DNA from: WM-3-3 sp041660045
GTDB taxonomy: Bacteria; Pseudomonadota; Gammaproteobacteria; Methylococcales; Methylomonadaceae
Direction of reading: 5' to 3'
DNA length: 64,000 nt
Assembly: GCA_041660045.1 (NCBI GenBank)
Contig: JBAZXA010000014.1
Location: 1-64,000 of the forward strand
Position 1 is the stretch's first letter. Each line of letters opens with the position of its first letter. A program made the position numbers and the translations under genes. Below, one piece after another: positions 9,149 through 18,348 of this stretch. The notes beneath the pieces are model-generated. The model saw only the letters and a program-made list of their open reading frames with translations, made no database searches and was not told the origin of the DNA.

Positions 9149-9796
9149 TTATTGCAATGATGAAAAAGGGTTCACATCACCTTTTGGAACGGATTCTAAG
9201 ACAGTAGGCTTATCCACAGCCGGCGCCGACAATGTCACGCTTTTACGGTTTGGTTTAAGTGCACTTTCCCTTTCGTATCGACTTGAGTGTGCTGGCACTA
9301 GCACTATTTCCCCTAAGTTTTGGCGCAAAACTTTCGCTAATTCTTTGGCTTCAGAATCAATTGGGCCTGATAACTGATTAATTTGCCTTAGATCAGCCAA
9401 TGCCCGAGTAGATAAGCGCAGGCTGCTGATGGCAAGAAGACTATTGGCAAGTTTATCCCTAGGGTCGCGCTGTAATGCTTCAAGCGCGTCATCAATGGCA
9501 TGGCCATAATCAGCATCATCAAAATGAATTTGCGCCATTTGCAGCCATGGCCTTTTATCTGCAGGATAAGTTTCTGTTGCAGCCACTAACAAATCGACCG
9601 CAAGCCCCAAACGCTTTGCCTCCTTTTCCGCCGTAGCCTGCGCCAACAAGCTTTCAAGGCTAACAGGAGCCGCAGCCTCTGGGATTTCAATGATAACTTG
9701 AGCTTGTGGCTTAACCGCAGGTTGCGGGCTAGAACAAGCATAAAGCAGCATTAAAAGCGCCAAATTGAAGATGTGTTTTAAGCTGTTTACTATCAT
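9149..9796 (-). CDS. Predicted TPR lipoprotein within the type VI cluster
   Basis: A 215-residue protein. Residues 1-21 form a lipoprotein signal with lipobox LLYAC, then a Pro/Ala linker, then helical repeats of TPR character (AVDLLVAATETYPADKRPWL, then AIDDALEALQRDPRDKLA). It ends in a basic, Ser-rich tail. It is not TssJ: TssJ is a beta-sandwich of about 150-190 residues, while this is helical. Its place between tssA and tssB on the same strand suggests an accessory role in the type VI machine, perhaps at the outer membrane or peptidoglycan. That role is inference from position; I do not recognise a named family. Confidence 0.75.
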   Translation of the reverse strand: MIVNSLKHIFNLALLMLLYACSSPQPAVKPQAQVIIEIPEAAAPVSLESLLAQATAEKEAKRLGLAVDLLVAATETYPADKRPWLQMAQIHFDDADYGHAIDDALEALQRDPRDKLANSLLAISSLRLSTRALADLRQINQLSGPIDSEAKELAKVLRQNLGEIVLVPAHSSRYERESALKPNRKSVTLSAPAVDKPTVLESVPKGDVNPFSSLQ

Positions 9797-10303
9797 TGTG
9801 CTATCAGTTTTGAATCGCTATAAGAGGTATGCACAGATTCTGAAAAATTCAAGTAGTTTTAGACGTTTTATTTATCATATATAAATGACCTTAAGGTGTC
9901 CAGACAAAAATCGTTAGACCCGCTCTTGTGTAGTGCATAGCCTATGATGGCTAACTTTGCCCTTACTTACCCTTTTTGTTACTTTCAATACTGGCTAAAG
10001 CCAGTAAAATTAGGGTTTTGCAGACAATGTTTAAAGCTAGTTTTGTAGGTAAACTTAAGTTTTTTTAGCAACCATATCGCTAACTAAACTTTTTTATAAA
10101 TGCCCCTGAGTACAATAAAAAATTACTAGAATTCAAACAAATAGGCTCATTCTACTAATTCTTGGCTGTTTTATTTAAGCCAACTTTTTAAGTTGTTAAC
10201 TGTTTTTATTTAGTAAATTAAGATACAAAAATTGGCTACTGACTAAATTATCAAAGGGTTTAGCGATTATGTATTAGCAAAATCTGCAATTCCCAATAAC
10301 TTA
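9797..10303. other. AT-rich 507-bp non-coding region between tssA and the TPR lipoprotein gene
   Basis: No coding frame is convincing on either strand. The stretch is very AT-rich with several T and A runs. The only structure I see is a short perfect hairpin at about 9991-10006 (ACTGGC-TAAA-GCCAGT) without a T tract in either direction. The length and composition suit a promoter region for the lipoprotein-tssBC-hcp genes, which would make tssA a separate unit. No specific promoter can be named. Confidence 0.5.
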
Positions 10304-11377
10304 TCAATCTTCTTGGCTAGGTTTATCTACCATACCGAGTAATTCTTGAATATGGCTTAAGCTAGTTGGATCTTTGATTACGCTAGCCAACCAATGATGT
10401 AAAGGCATTTCACCCCAAGCGGCGGCTTTTTCTGCCAAATAGGCCACTGGGCTATGCGGTTCTGCGCGTTTAAAATAGTCGGCTATAAGGCGTAATTGCG
10501 ATAAGGCTTGCTCCCGTGAGTGAATAACTGTCGCCATTTGAATGTTTGTTGCTGGTTGTCTAAGACTGTCAATAGGCGTTACCGGTTGAGGCGCGCTGTC
10601 TCCAGTAAGCTCATCCTCCTCTACTAGCGCTAAGCCGAGTTCTTTTACAAAACGGACTATTAACCGCTGGGCATTTTCTATCGCTTCCTTAGCGGCCGAA
10701 AAACTAGGGCCATCTAGACCTAATCTTGTATCTACCGAATGTTCCAATTGGTTTAAAGCTAGCTTGCAAAACTGGATATCCTCCAACAGTTTTTTATAAA
10801 AGCTTTTTGATCCTTTACGCAGTGCAATTTCAAAATTTGCATATTTAACAGCCTCTTCGCCACCCTCTTGTTCTGTGGCGTTAGCTTTAACATTTGCTGT
10901 GCTGACAACTTCATAATCTAGGATTGAATAAGTTATGCCGTAATTTTCGGTGATCGGCATTTCTTTAATCAATTGTATGGATCGGGTTAATAACCAATGT
11001 ATATTGCCACTGCGTTGCTCTTGCCCTACGTCATCCGGTAAAGGATAAATTCCTTCCCAATATTTATCACATAAGTCCGCCAAAAGCAGATAACCTTCGG
11101 CTAAACCAGCAAATTGATACACCTTAGCACTCGCTTCAGCCAACCACACGGCCAGACGTAAATCCTTACTTTTTGATGCTAGCAATGTAGAACAGTTTTC
11201 GATAACAAAAGGCCAATTGGCAAGCTTGATATCGGTGACCCAATCACCCTGGTCCAGGGTGGCATCATCAAAACGCCGGGCTTCCGAAATGGCATCGATT
11301 TCGCGTGAAAAAGAAATATCTTCACCATAAGGATTGTTATCACTGATTGGCTTTATTAATTCTTTATAATCAAACAT
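10304..11377 (-). CDS. tssA: TssA, type VI secretion assembly protein
   Basis: A 357-residue protein with an N-terminal ImpA domain. The hallmarks are ISDNNPYGEDISFS near the start, FDDATLDQGDW, and the pattern SKDLRLAVWLAEASAKVYQF followed by DKYWEGIYPLPDD. TssA proteins organise baseplate and sheath polymerisation. The C-terminal part is shorter than in the longest TssA classes and ends in a helical segment (VAYLAEKAAAWGEMPLHHWL) resembling the short-tail TssA type. It is the first tss gene in the direction of transcription in this window. Confidence 0.93.
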   Translation of the reverse strand: MFDYKELIKPISDNNPYGEDISFSREIDAISEARRFDDATLDQGDWVTDIKLANWPFVIENCSTLLASKSKDLRLAVWLAEASAKVYQFAGLAEGYLLLADLCDKYWEGIYPLPDDVGQEQRSGNIHWLLTRSIQLIKEMPITENYGITYSILDYEVVSTANVKANATEQEGGEEAVKYANFEIALRKGSKSFYKKLLEDIQFCKLALNQLEHSVDTRLGLDGPSFSAAKEAIENAQRLIVRFVKELGLALVEEDELTGDSAPQPVTPIDSLRQPATNIQMATVIHSREQALSQLRLIADYFKRAEPHSPVAYLAEKAAAWGEMPLHHWLASVIKDPTSLSHIQELLGMVDKPSQED

Positions 11378-11509
11378 CTTATATTTTAAAAGGCTGGAGG
11401 TAGAGTGTAGGTGACGTGTGCGCTTAAAATATCACACCAAAGCAAATAGCGCGATTTAAAAATAACGCTGAAGGTCTAGCGACCAGCGTTTATATAATCT
11501 TAGTCTTAG

Positions 11510-12769
11510 CTAGCGTTTTAGCGCTTCGTCTAGATCACTTTGGACTAGCTCATGCTCCCATTTTGAAATGACAATAGCAGCAACACCGTTACCAATCAGA
11601 TTGGTTAGCGCACGCGCTTCTGACATGAAGCGGTCTATGCCTAAAATTAATGCCAAGCCTGCCACAGGGATTGAGGGCATTGCCACTAAGGTAGCCGTTA
11701 AGATAATAAAACCACTGCCGGTAACCCCTGAAGCCCCCTTGGAAGTCAGTAACATAACCGCTAACAGGGTGAGCTCTTGCTCAACACTTAACGCGGTATT
11801 CGTGGCTTGGGCAACAAAAATAGCGGCCATACTCAGATAAATAGCTGTACCATCGAGGTTAAATGAATAACCTGTTGGTATCACTAAGCCCACTACCGAC
11901 TTAGAGCAACCCAATTGCTGCATTTTAAGCATAATGCGCGGTAATACCGATTCAGATGAAGAAGTGCCTAAGACAATTAATAACTCTTCCCGGATATAAA
12001 AAATGAATTTTAGGATACTAAAACCGGCAAGCCTCGCCACTATGCCTAACACTACGACTATAAAGAGCAAACAAGCCAAATAAAAACTAGCCATTAATTT
12101 AGCCAACGGTAACAACGCAGTAATACCGTACTTACCGATAGTAAAAGCCATCGCGCCAAATGCACCAATAGGGGCAAGCTTCATAATGGTCGCGACTATG
12201 CCAAATAAAACTTGTGCCACTTTATCGATGGCAATAACCACATGCCAACCATTTTGCCCCATTGCAGCCAAAGAAAAACCAAATAAAATGGCCAACAATA
12301 AAACTTGCAGCACATCGCCTTTAGCAAATGCATCCACTACGCTAAGCGGAATAATATTTAAAATGAAATCGACACCCGATTGGTTTTTTGCGGCACTGGC
12401 GTAAGTGGCTAAGCCGCTACTATCTAAGTGTGACACCTCAATATTCATACCCGCACCGGGCTGCAAAACATGTACTACAAGCAATCCGATCAGCAATGCC
12501 AAGGTGCTTAATACTTCAAAATATAGCAGCGCTTTACCGCCTACACGCCCGACTTTTTTCATATCTTGCATGCCGGCAATACCGCTTACTACCGTACAAA
12601 AAATGATGGGGGCAATCAGCATTTTAATCAGCTTAATAAAGCCATCGCCCAACGGTTTCAATTGCGCAGCTGTGTCAGGATAAAAATAGCCTATCAATAT
12701 GCCCAAGCTAATAGCTATCAAGACTTGTACATACAAATGTTGGTAATAGCGGTTGACTGCATTTAACAT
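11510..12769 (-). CDS. dctA: C4-dicarboxylate:H+/Na+ symporter DctA
   Basis: A 419-residue inner-membrane transporter of the DAACS (SDF) family importing succinate, fumarate or malate. Family marks are the start YVQVLIAISLGILIGYFYP, IKLIKMLIAPIIFCTVVSGI, the serine-rich re-entrant loop VLGTSSSESVLPRI, the NLDGT motif in PTGYSFNLDGTAIYLS, and TSKGASGVTGSGFI. Length is normal and the gene looks intact. It stands alone; no DctB/DctD regulators are adjacent. In a C1-using bacterium it would supply multi-carbon acids or serve homeostasis, which is inference. Confidence 0.95.
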   Translation of the reverse strand: MLNAVNRYYQHLYVQVLIAISLGILIGYFYPDTAAQLKPLGDGFIKLIKMLIAPIIFCTVVSGIAGMQDMKKVGRVGGKALLYFEVLSTLALLIGLLVVHVLQPGAGMNIEVSHLDSSGLATYASAAKNQSGVDFILNIIPLSVVDAFAKGDVLQVLLLAILFGFSLAAMGQNGWHVVIAIDKVAQVLFGIVATIMKLAPIGAFGAMAFTIGKYGITALLPLAKLMASFYLACLLFIVVVLGIVARLAGFSILKFIFYIREELLIVLGTSSSESVLPRIMLKMQQLGCSKSVVGLVIPTGYSFNLDGTAIYLSMAAIFVAQATNTALSVEQELTLLAVMLLTSKGASGVTGSGFIILTATLVAMPSIPVAGLALILGIDRFMSEARALTNLIGNGVAAIVISKWEHELVQSDLDEALKR

Positions 12770-13090
12770 AAAATAATTACGGTTAGTAGTGCAACAAGGC
12801 CGTATCTTAACCTGCTTCTTTAATTTATGTGTTAGCGGGTATTACCTCTACCGCCTAATTCAAGTAATCAACTTAACAATAGGCTCGACGTTAAGCCAAA
12901 TTTTCACTAAATATATACCTTCTCAATTTTGAAATTCGAGATATCGACACCACAATGCAATATTCGCGTACGATAAAAGCGCCCGCAGCTATCCTAAGGG
13001 CTGATCAGCTTTACGCCAACAGGCATAAAGCAACGAAATTCTTCTACCTACCTCCAACATAAATCCTACAAATTGTTAATTGCTTTAGAC
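12770..13090. other. 321-bp intergenic region upstream of dctA
   Basis: No coding frame or clear hairpin is visible. It must hold the promoter of dctA (minus strand). I looked for the GG-N10-GC core of a sigma-54 promoter, as known for dctA elsewhere. I found only a near miss with one extra base of spacing. Confidence 0.4.
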
Positions 13091-13537
13091 TTATGAAGAA
13101 ACATCAGTGTTGAGCGTTGAACGAAATACAATAATCGCGCCCATCCCAAAGCCATAAGATGTTATAGAAATGCTTAACATTAAAAAAACCCGGAACGCTA
13201 ACGAAAGCGCACCATCCGATGGCGTTTCCAACATCGGAAATATGGACTGCAATAAAAACAGGCTGGAATTTGTAAAAGCCCCGATCACCATGGACCATTT
13301 TACAGACCCTGGCAACGGCACTTTTGCCCCGTAAAACCCAAAAATTAGGGCACTCATCAACAAAAAATCAAGATGCCCCTGTAACAAGCGATGAAAATCT
13401 TTAAAAACTACCGTGATGAACGGCAACTGCATTTTCATAAAAACCAGACACCACGCTAGCACTAACGCGACTAATAACCATAAAGTTGCGCCTCTCAATA
13501 ACACGACATTACTCGCATGATGATTATTTTGGTACAT
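13091..13537 (-). CDS. Small four-helix membrane protein, possibly HAB mutase/styrene-oxide isomerase-like
   Basis: A 148-residue protein with four predicted membrane segments: about 13-35 (ATLWLLVALVLAWCLVFM), 58-75 (DFLLMSALIFGFYG), 83-102 (MVIGAFTNSSLFLLQ) and 118-140 (VFLMLSISITSYGFGMGA). The pattern GHLDFLLMSALI before helix 2 and GAFTNSSLFLLQS in helix 3 resembles, loosely, the hydroxylaminobenzene mutase / styrene-oxide isomerase group of small membrane isomerases. That relation is a low-confidence suggestion. It lies divergent to an AraC-type regulator 220 bases away, so it is probably the regulated target. Confidence 0.6.
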   Translation of the reverse strand: MYQNNHHASNVVLLRGATLWLLVALVLAWCLVFMKMQLPFITVVFKDFHRLLQGHLDFLLMSALIFGFYGAKVPLPGSVKWSMVIGAFTNSSLFLLQSIFPMLETPSDGALSLAFRVFLMLSISITSYGFGMGAIIVFRSTLNTDVSS

Positions 13538-13757
13538 AGTCTACCCTTAAGTGTTAATCTAAATATTGAGGCTATAGCCCGCCTACCAAGCTAAGCCGTG
13601 AGCCTGCTTATCCCTTGCTTGATTGGAGTTTATTATGTATTTTTTTATCCCAGCTTGTTGGTCTGTAACGGAACAAAAACTTGGCTATATCGGTTATTTA
13701 TAACCCGAATGCAGCGGCTCCTGCTATAACGTTAACACCTAAAAAATACCTGTCACG

Positions 13758-14780
13758 TTGACGATTAACCCACCCCCAACCTTGTCACTTACGGCTGACC
13801 AAACGGTGTCCGGGCTAAGACTTTCTACCGATGGCATAGCACCGAGTGAAAGGCAAGAATGGCTACGCGAAGTGATATGCCGTGAATATACCAATGTAAG
13901 CCTAAGCGTAGCGCCTAAAAGCAAACTCCATCAAAACTTGGTAATTTATCCTTGGGACAAACTACAATTATCGGTCATCCAATCCAGCCCTATTGGTTTA
14001 GACCGATTGCCACAAGAGCCTACACGCAACAGCCAAGACGCTTACTTCGCTGTGATCTTGGCTGCAGGCAAATACGCCATAACGCAAAATGGCCGGGAAG
14101 TGTTTTTGCAACCTGGTGATATGACCATTTATGATGCGACTAGACCGCATCACATACAATGCCCTGAAGAATTTGCTAAACTGATTATCGCCATACCCCG
14201 GAGCTTATTTAGGTCACGCATAGCCAGTATAGATGCTTACACCGCTTTACGCATCCCTGGCTTAACAGGTGCCGGGCTAATTGCCTCAAGCTTTATACGC
14301 ACCTTAGCGGGCCAAACAGCTAATTTAAGCCGCACCGAATTTTCTAAGTTAGCCGATCAGGCCCTTGATTTACTGTCTTTAGCCATCACTTCCGTAAGCC
14401 CTGCCAACTTGTACTTATCCAGGAGCCGCACACTAACACTCAATCGCATTAAAGCCATCATTGAACAACAACTTAGTGATCCCAGCCTAAATGCCACTCA
14501 AATTGCGCATAGTTCAGGCTTATCGTCGCGCTATATCAATAACCTTTTTGCCGACGAAGACACATCCCTCATGCGCTATGTCTGGAAACGCCGCCTAGAC
14601 CATTGCAAATCAGATATGCTAGACACCATTCATGCTTGCCATAGCTTGACCGACATTGCCTATCGCTGGGGATTTAACGATCTAGCCCATTTTAGCCGTG
14701 CATTCAAGCAGCAGCAGGGATGCTCACCGCGAGAATTTAGACGCAACGGCCCCCCTAAAAAGCCAGGTTTACATTTTTAG
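13758..14780 (+). CDS. AraC-family transcriptional regulator with an AraC_binding_2-type sensor domain
   Basis: About 340 residues. The N-terminal half (to about 210) looks like the ligand-binding domain found in FeaR-like regulators, with KYAITQNGREVFLQPGDMTI then DATRPHHI. The C-terminal 100 residues are two helix-turn-helix motifs: SLNATQIAHSSGLSSRYINN and SLTDIAYRWGFNDLAHFSRAFK with the closing GCSPREFRR. No ATG is available at the N-terminus; translation must begin at TTG (13758) or GTG (13806), and neither has a clear Shine-Dalgarno site. It probably controls the divergent four-helix membrane protein. Confidence 0.88.
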   Translation: MTINPPPTLSLTADQTVSGLRLSTDGIAPSERQEWLREVICREYTNVSLSVAPKSKLHQNLVIYPWDKLQLSVIQSSPIGLDRLPQEPTRNSQDAYFAVILAAGKYAITQNGREVFLQPGDMTIYDATRPHHIQCPEEFAKLIIAIPRSLFRSRIASIDAYTALRIPGLTGAGLIASSFIRTLAGQTANLSRTEFSKLADQALDLLSLAITSVSPANLYLSRSRTLTLNRIKAIIEQQLSDPSLNATQIAHSSGLSSRYINNLFADEDTSLMRYVWKRRLDHCKSDMLDTIHACHSLTDIAYRWGFNDLAHFSRAFKQQQGCSPREFRRNGPPKKPGLHF

Positions 14781-15024
14781 AATATAAAGCCGATTATTTT
14801 GGGTTATATATGTGTTTTGTTGTGGGCATGACTTAACAGTACTATTGTTGCCATAAACACAATCGTATTAACAATTTTCATTACATCATGAATATATTAA
14901 TAAACTTTAAATATATTTAACGTACCATTGCCAGTTGTTAGTTTTTCATGACTGAAAAAATCCAAGCATGTTACATTTAGATTTTAATTTTTAACCAGCA
15001 GAACCAGGCTGACAGGAATCCTTA

Positions 15025-16398
15025 ATGCTTCTTTTACGATACTTGATGGTTGGTGTAGCAAATACTTTAGTCGGCTTAGGGACTATTTATTGCGCCATGT
15101 ACTTTTTTCAGCTTAGCCTTATCAATGCAAACGCAATTGGCTATGCAATTGGCATCATAGTTAGTTTCATCTTAAATAAGTCATGGACATTTAGTAGCCA
15201 AGACCATGTTGTTTCCAGCTTTATACGCTATATCCTAGTTCTAGCCGTGGCTTATACCGCAAACCTAGCTAGCGTATTGTTTGCAGACACCCATTTTAGC
15301 CTCAACCCATATCTTTCCCAGGCGATAGGCATAGTGCCATACACCACTATCGGTTTTATTGGCAGCCGTTATTTCGCTTTCCGTAATCAAGGCAAGATAG
15401 AGGTGGCCGCAGACAGCCAAGACATGCTACCGATCGTTATTACGCCGCCTGCGCTTCCAAAAATGGTGGATTTAAGTGTGGTTGTACCATGTTATAACGA
15501 AGAAGCCGTCTTAACAGAAACTACGCGCCAAATGGCTGATTTATTTCATCAATTAATCGCCGAAGGCAATATCACACCAAATAGCCGGGTTTATTATGTT
15601 GACGATGGGAGCCGGGATAAAACCTGGAAACTAATAGAATCCTTGGCTGAAACGCATGAATTCGTCCACGGCATAAAGTTATCACGTAACCGCGGCCACC
15701 AAAATGCCCTATTAGCCGGCCTATTATCAGCCGAGGGTGAAGCCATTATTAGTGTCGATGCCGATTTACAAGATGATTTATCGGCCATTAAAAAAATGCT
15801 GGAACACCATAGCACTGGTTGCGACATTGTTTATGGTGTGCGCGATGCCCGTACAACAGATACCTTCTTTAAAAGTTTTACAGCAAAAGCGTATTACCAT
15901 TTACTAAACATAATGGGCGTTGAAATTATTTATAATCATGCTGACTACCGTTTAATGAGTAGGCAAGCTATAGAAGCACTTAGGGAGTTTGGTGAAGTTA
16001 ATTTATTTCTGCGTGGCATCATTCCCCAGCTCGGGTTTTCATATGCATTAGTCTATTACGACCGAGCTGAGCGCTTTGCCGGAGAATCAAAATATCCTTT
16101 GAAAAAAATGCTGTCATTTGCTTGGCAGGGCATCACTTCATTCTCAGACATTCCTTTACGCCTGATTACCAGTTTAGGCCTACTGGTATCACTGGTTAGT
16201 TTTTTAATTACAGCTTGGGCAGTCGCGGTACGGTTATTTACTGATAACGCCATACCGGGCTGGGCATCAACTGTTTTACCCATTTATTTTTTAGGCGGGA
16301 TACAGTTATTGTGCCTAGGCATTATTGGCGAGTATTTAGCTAAAATTTACTCAGAAACCAAGCAACGCCCTAGATATAACATACAAAAAATAATTTAG
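15025..16398 (+). CDS. GtrA flippase domain fused to a GtrB-type polyprenyl-phosphate glycosyltransferase
   Basis: 457 residues in three parts. Residues 1-125 are a GtrA-like four-helix membrane domain (FLRYLMVGV-like start LLRYLMVGVANTLVG, then NKSWTF). Residues 148-375 are a GT2 glycosyltransferase of the DPM1/GtrB kind with VVVPCYNEEAVL, VDDGSRDKTW, DADLQDD and DYRLMSRQAIEAL. The last 90 residues hold two membrane helices (LITSLGLLVSLVSFLITAWA and YFLGGIQLLCLGIIGEYLA). GtrB enzymes load a sugar on undecaprenyl phosphate and GtrA is thought to flip it. Here both are in one chain. A Shine-Dalgarno AGGA sits eight bases before the ATG. Confidence 0.9.
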   Translation: MLLLRYLMVGVANTLVGLGTIYCAMYFFQLSLINANAIGYAIGIIVSFILNKSWTFSSQDHVVSSFIRYILVLAVAYTANLASVLFADTHFSLNPYLSQAIGIVPYTTIGFIGSRYFAFRNQGKIEVAADSQDMLPIVITPPALPKMVDLSVVVPCYNEEAVLTETTRQMADLFHQLIAEGNITPNSRVYYVDDGSRDKTWKLIESLAETHEFVHGIKLSRNRGHQNALLAGLLSAEGEAIISVDADLQDDLSAIKKMLEHHSTGCDIVYGVRDARTTDTFFKSFTAKAYYHLLNIMGVEIIYNHADYRLMSRQAIEALREFGEVNLFLRGIIPQLGFSYALVYYDRAERFAGESKYPLKKMLSFAWQGITSFSDIPLRLITSLGLLVSLVSFLITAWAVAVRLFTDNAIPGWASTVLPIYFLGGIQLLCLGIIGEYLAKIYSETKQRPRYNIQKII

Positions 16399-16421
16399 TT
16401 TATTTAATCGTGTTAGACCAT

Positions 16422-17921
16422 TTAACCCTGCAAATTAAAGATGTTATATTTACCTATAGAAAATGCTTTTTTAGCACAATGATTTAAATTTAAATTACTA
16501 CTTTCAGTAAATGAAATATAATACTTGGCTGGCAATTGCTGAAATGCTGAGCACTCCCCAGAATATGCTGCCCGCTTTAATAACATCAAATGATACCATC
16601 TCGCTATAGCATATTTAGTTGTTGGTACAAACTTCCAATTTACTAAAGATGGTCTACCCACTAATTGCTCAAAACTTTCGGTACTAAAACTTCCATTATA
16701 ACCTTCTTCAAATAAAATAATATTTGAGTCTTCTGTATTATTTTTTAGCCAACCAACTACTATTTTTTCGTCATCTGTGAGCAAATCATAAAGCTTAGAT
16801 ATACTTAATAAATTATCAAGCGTTAAACCAGTATATATTGGTTTTGCTATAAAAAAAGCTAAGATGACAGGTAACGCATAATTCAGTAATTTAATTTTTG
16901 ATACATAATGAAATGCGATATCGCAATATATAAGTAGTGTCAGTAAAAAGATTAGCGCAGCAGGCCTAAATAAATAAAACTTTCCTAAAAGCTGGGTATA
17001 TCTATCAAAATAAGCAATGAATATAGCGATGACCAAATAAGCATGCAATAATATAGTCCATAAAACAAAATTTCTATGCCTCAAATAGATACATTTACTT
17101 GTATAGAATACATATAAGATAGACATATCTAGCAAGATATAAAACCACCCCCTAAACCAACCACTTCTTAATTTATCGCCATCAAAAGGCGCTACATGAT
17201 GTGGGTTTCTTATGGTTGAATATATTTGGTCAATTGTCTGGCTAAACCCGTTTGTGTCTGGCGGTGGTAGGCTAAGGTTGTCATAAACTAAAAAAGCCAG
17301 CAGGGGAGCAATAGAAATAACATAAAAACAAAGCTTGTGTATTAAAGCCTTATTAAATCCATTAGCTAAGTAAACATAAATAAAGATGGCAAAACTCCAA
17401 AAACCACCTACAAGAAAATGGAAATAGGTCGCTAATGCAAAATAAATAATAGCTACTGACAGTTTATTTTTATATGCATAAATAAAACCTATTAATATAA
17501 AAATATACGCAAATATTTTTGGCTCTATCCCGCGAAACAACCATTCAGCGCCAAAATAGGTTTGCCCTAAGCCATCAAAAATTAAAAGCGCAGCTGCACA
17601 AGGAATAACTGATATTTCTAAAACATTAACAAAAATAGTAAATACTAAGGAAAGTCCAACTAAACCAACAAACCTTAAAACAATCCAAGCATTGTCAAAT
17701 CCTAAAAATTTTACAAATACCCCCATCGTAAAATCCGAAACCACTCTTGAAAACTGTCCATTATAAGCTGCATATAGCTGTGAATATGGATTAGGGTCTA
17801 TATTATGTTTGGCAATCCCGAAATAATTAAACTCATTATCGTTCCAAGCAATAGGATAAATAAGTGGCAATAAACATAAGAAAATACTAACAAACTGTAA
17901 TACTAATTTTCGATTATTCAT
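16422..17921 (-). CDS. Polytopic membrane protein, GT-C glycosyltransferase-like
   Basis: 499 residues with about ten or more membrane helices in the first 370 residues, then a soluble C-terminal domain of about 120 residues. The first periplasmic loop after helix 1 contains acidic and polar residues (AWNDNEFNYFGIAK), the layout of GT-C enzymes that use polyprenyl-phosphate sugars. No family can be named with certainty. The gene is distinctly AT-richer than its neighbours, as often seen for serotype-conversion genes obtained by transfer. It ends 23 bases from the convergent GtrA-GT2 fusion gene, and I infer it could be the third (GtrC-like) component. Confidence 0.65.
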   Translation of the reverse strand: MNNRKLVLQFVSIFLCLLPLIYPIAWNDNEFNYFGIAKHNIDPNPYSQLYAAYNGQFSRVVSDFTMGVFVKFLGFDNAWIVLRFVGLVGLSLVFTIFVNVLEISVIPCAAALLIFDGLGQTYFGAEWLFRGIEPKIFAYIFILIGFIYAYKNKLSVAIIYFALATYFHFLVGGFWSFAIFIYVYLANGFNKALIHKLCFYVISIAPLLAFLVYDNLSLPPPDTNGFSQTIDQIYSTIRNPHHVAPFDGDKLRSGWFRGWFYILLDMSILYVFYTSKCIYLRHRNFVLWTILLHAYLVIAIFIAYFDRYTQLLGKFYLFRPAALIFLLTLLIYCDIAFHYVSKIKLLNYALPVILAFFIAKPIYTGLTLDNLLSISKLYDLLTDDEKIVVGWLKNNTEDSNIILFEEGYNGSFSTESFEQLVGRPSLVNWKFVPTTKYAIARWYHLMLLKRAAYSGECSAFQQLPAKYYISFTESSNLNLNHCAKKAFSIGKYNIFNLQG

Positions 17922-18348
17922 GTTAAGTGCAATAATGTTAATGTTTGATAATTAACTTAATATTCACTCCCTATTGGAAGATGTTTTTAAGCGACTGTCA
18001 CGTTACTCGCCTGGTTATTATCTATGTTTGCCAGCCAGCACTACTTGTTAATACAGTAAATTTAAAGTAATTATAATAACAATATTTAATATCAAATGAT
18101 CAGAATATTTACATATTACGTGCTTTTTAGAAAAATACCCGCTGTTAATAGAACGCCGTAAATATTATCAATATCCACCCAAAAAATAGCCACCAATTTT
18201 CCGCTTATACATTCATCGACGACAGGGACATCTTGAACATTTAGGCTGCCTTTAAGGAAATAAGCTAATTATTAACCTTCCAGCTCACTATTTACACTTT
18301 GTAGATTAAAGGTGAACTATTAAGGAAACAGCCCCCACCCCTATCGAG
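17922..18348. other. 427-bp AT-rich intergenic region
   Basis: It lies between the ABC permease stop and the start of the GT-C-like gene, both on the minus strand. No coding frame, strong hairpin or repeat is visible. It is expected to hold the promoter of the downstream gene. Confidence 0.4.

Noticed and set aside
9991..10006. Hairpin ACTGGC-TAAA-GCCAGT as terminator of tssA
   Set aside because: Only six base pairs and no T tract on either strand; mentioned as structure but not called a terminator.
12388..12766. Two or three plus-strand frames over dctA
   Set aside because: Antisense to a full-length conserved transporter; Ser/Cys/Thr composition is random.
12770..12960. Sigma-54 promoter for dctA
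   Set aside because: The nearest GG..GC pair has eleven bases between, one too many.
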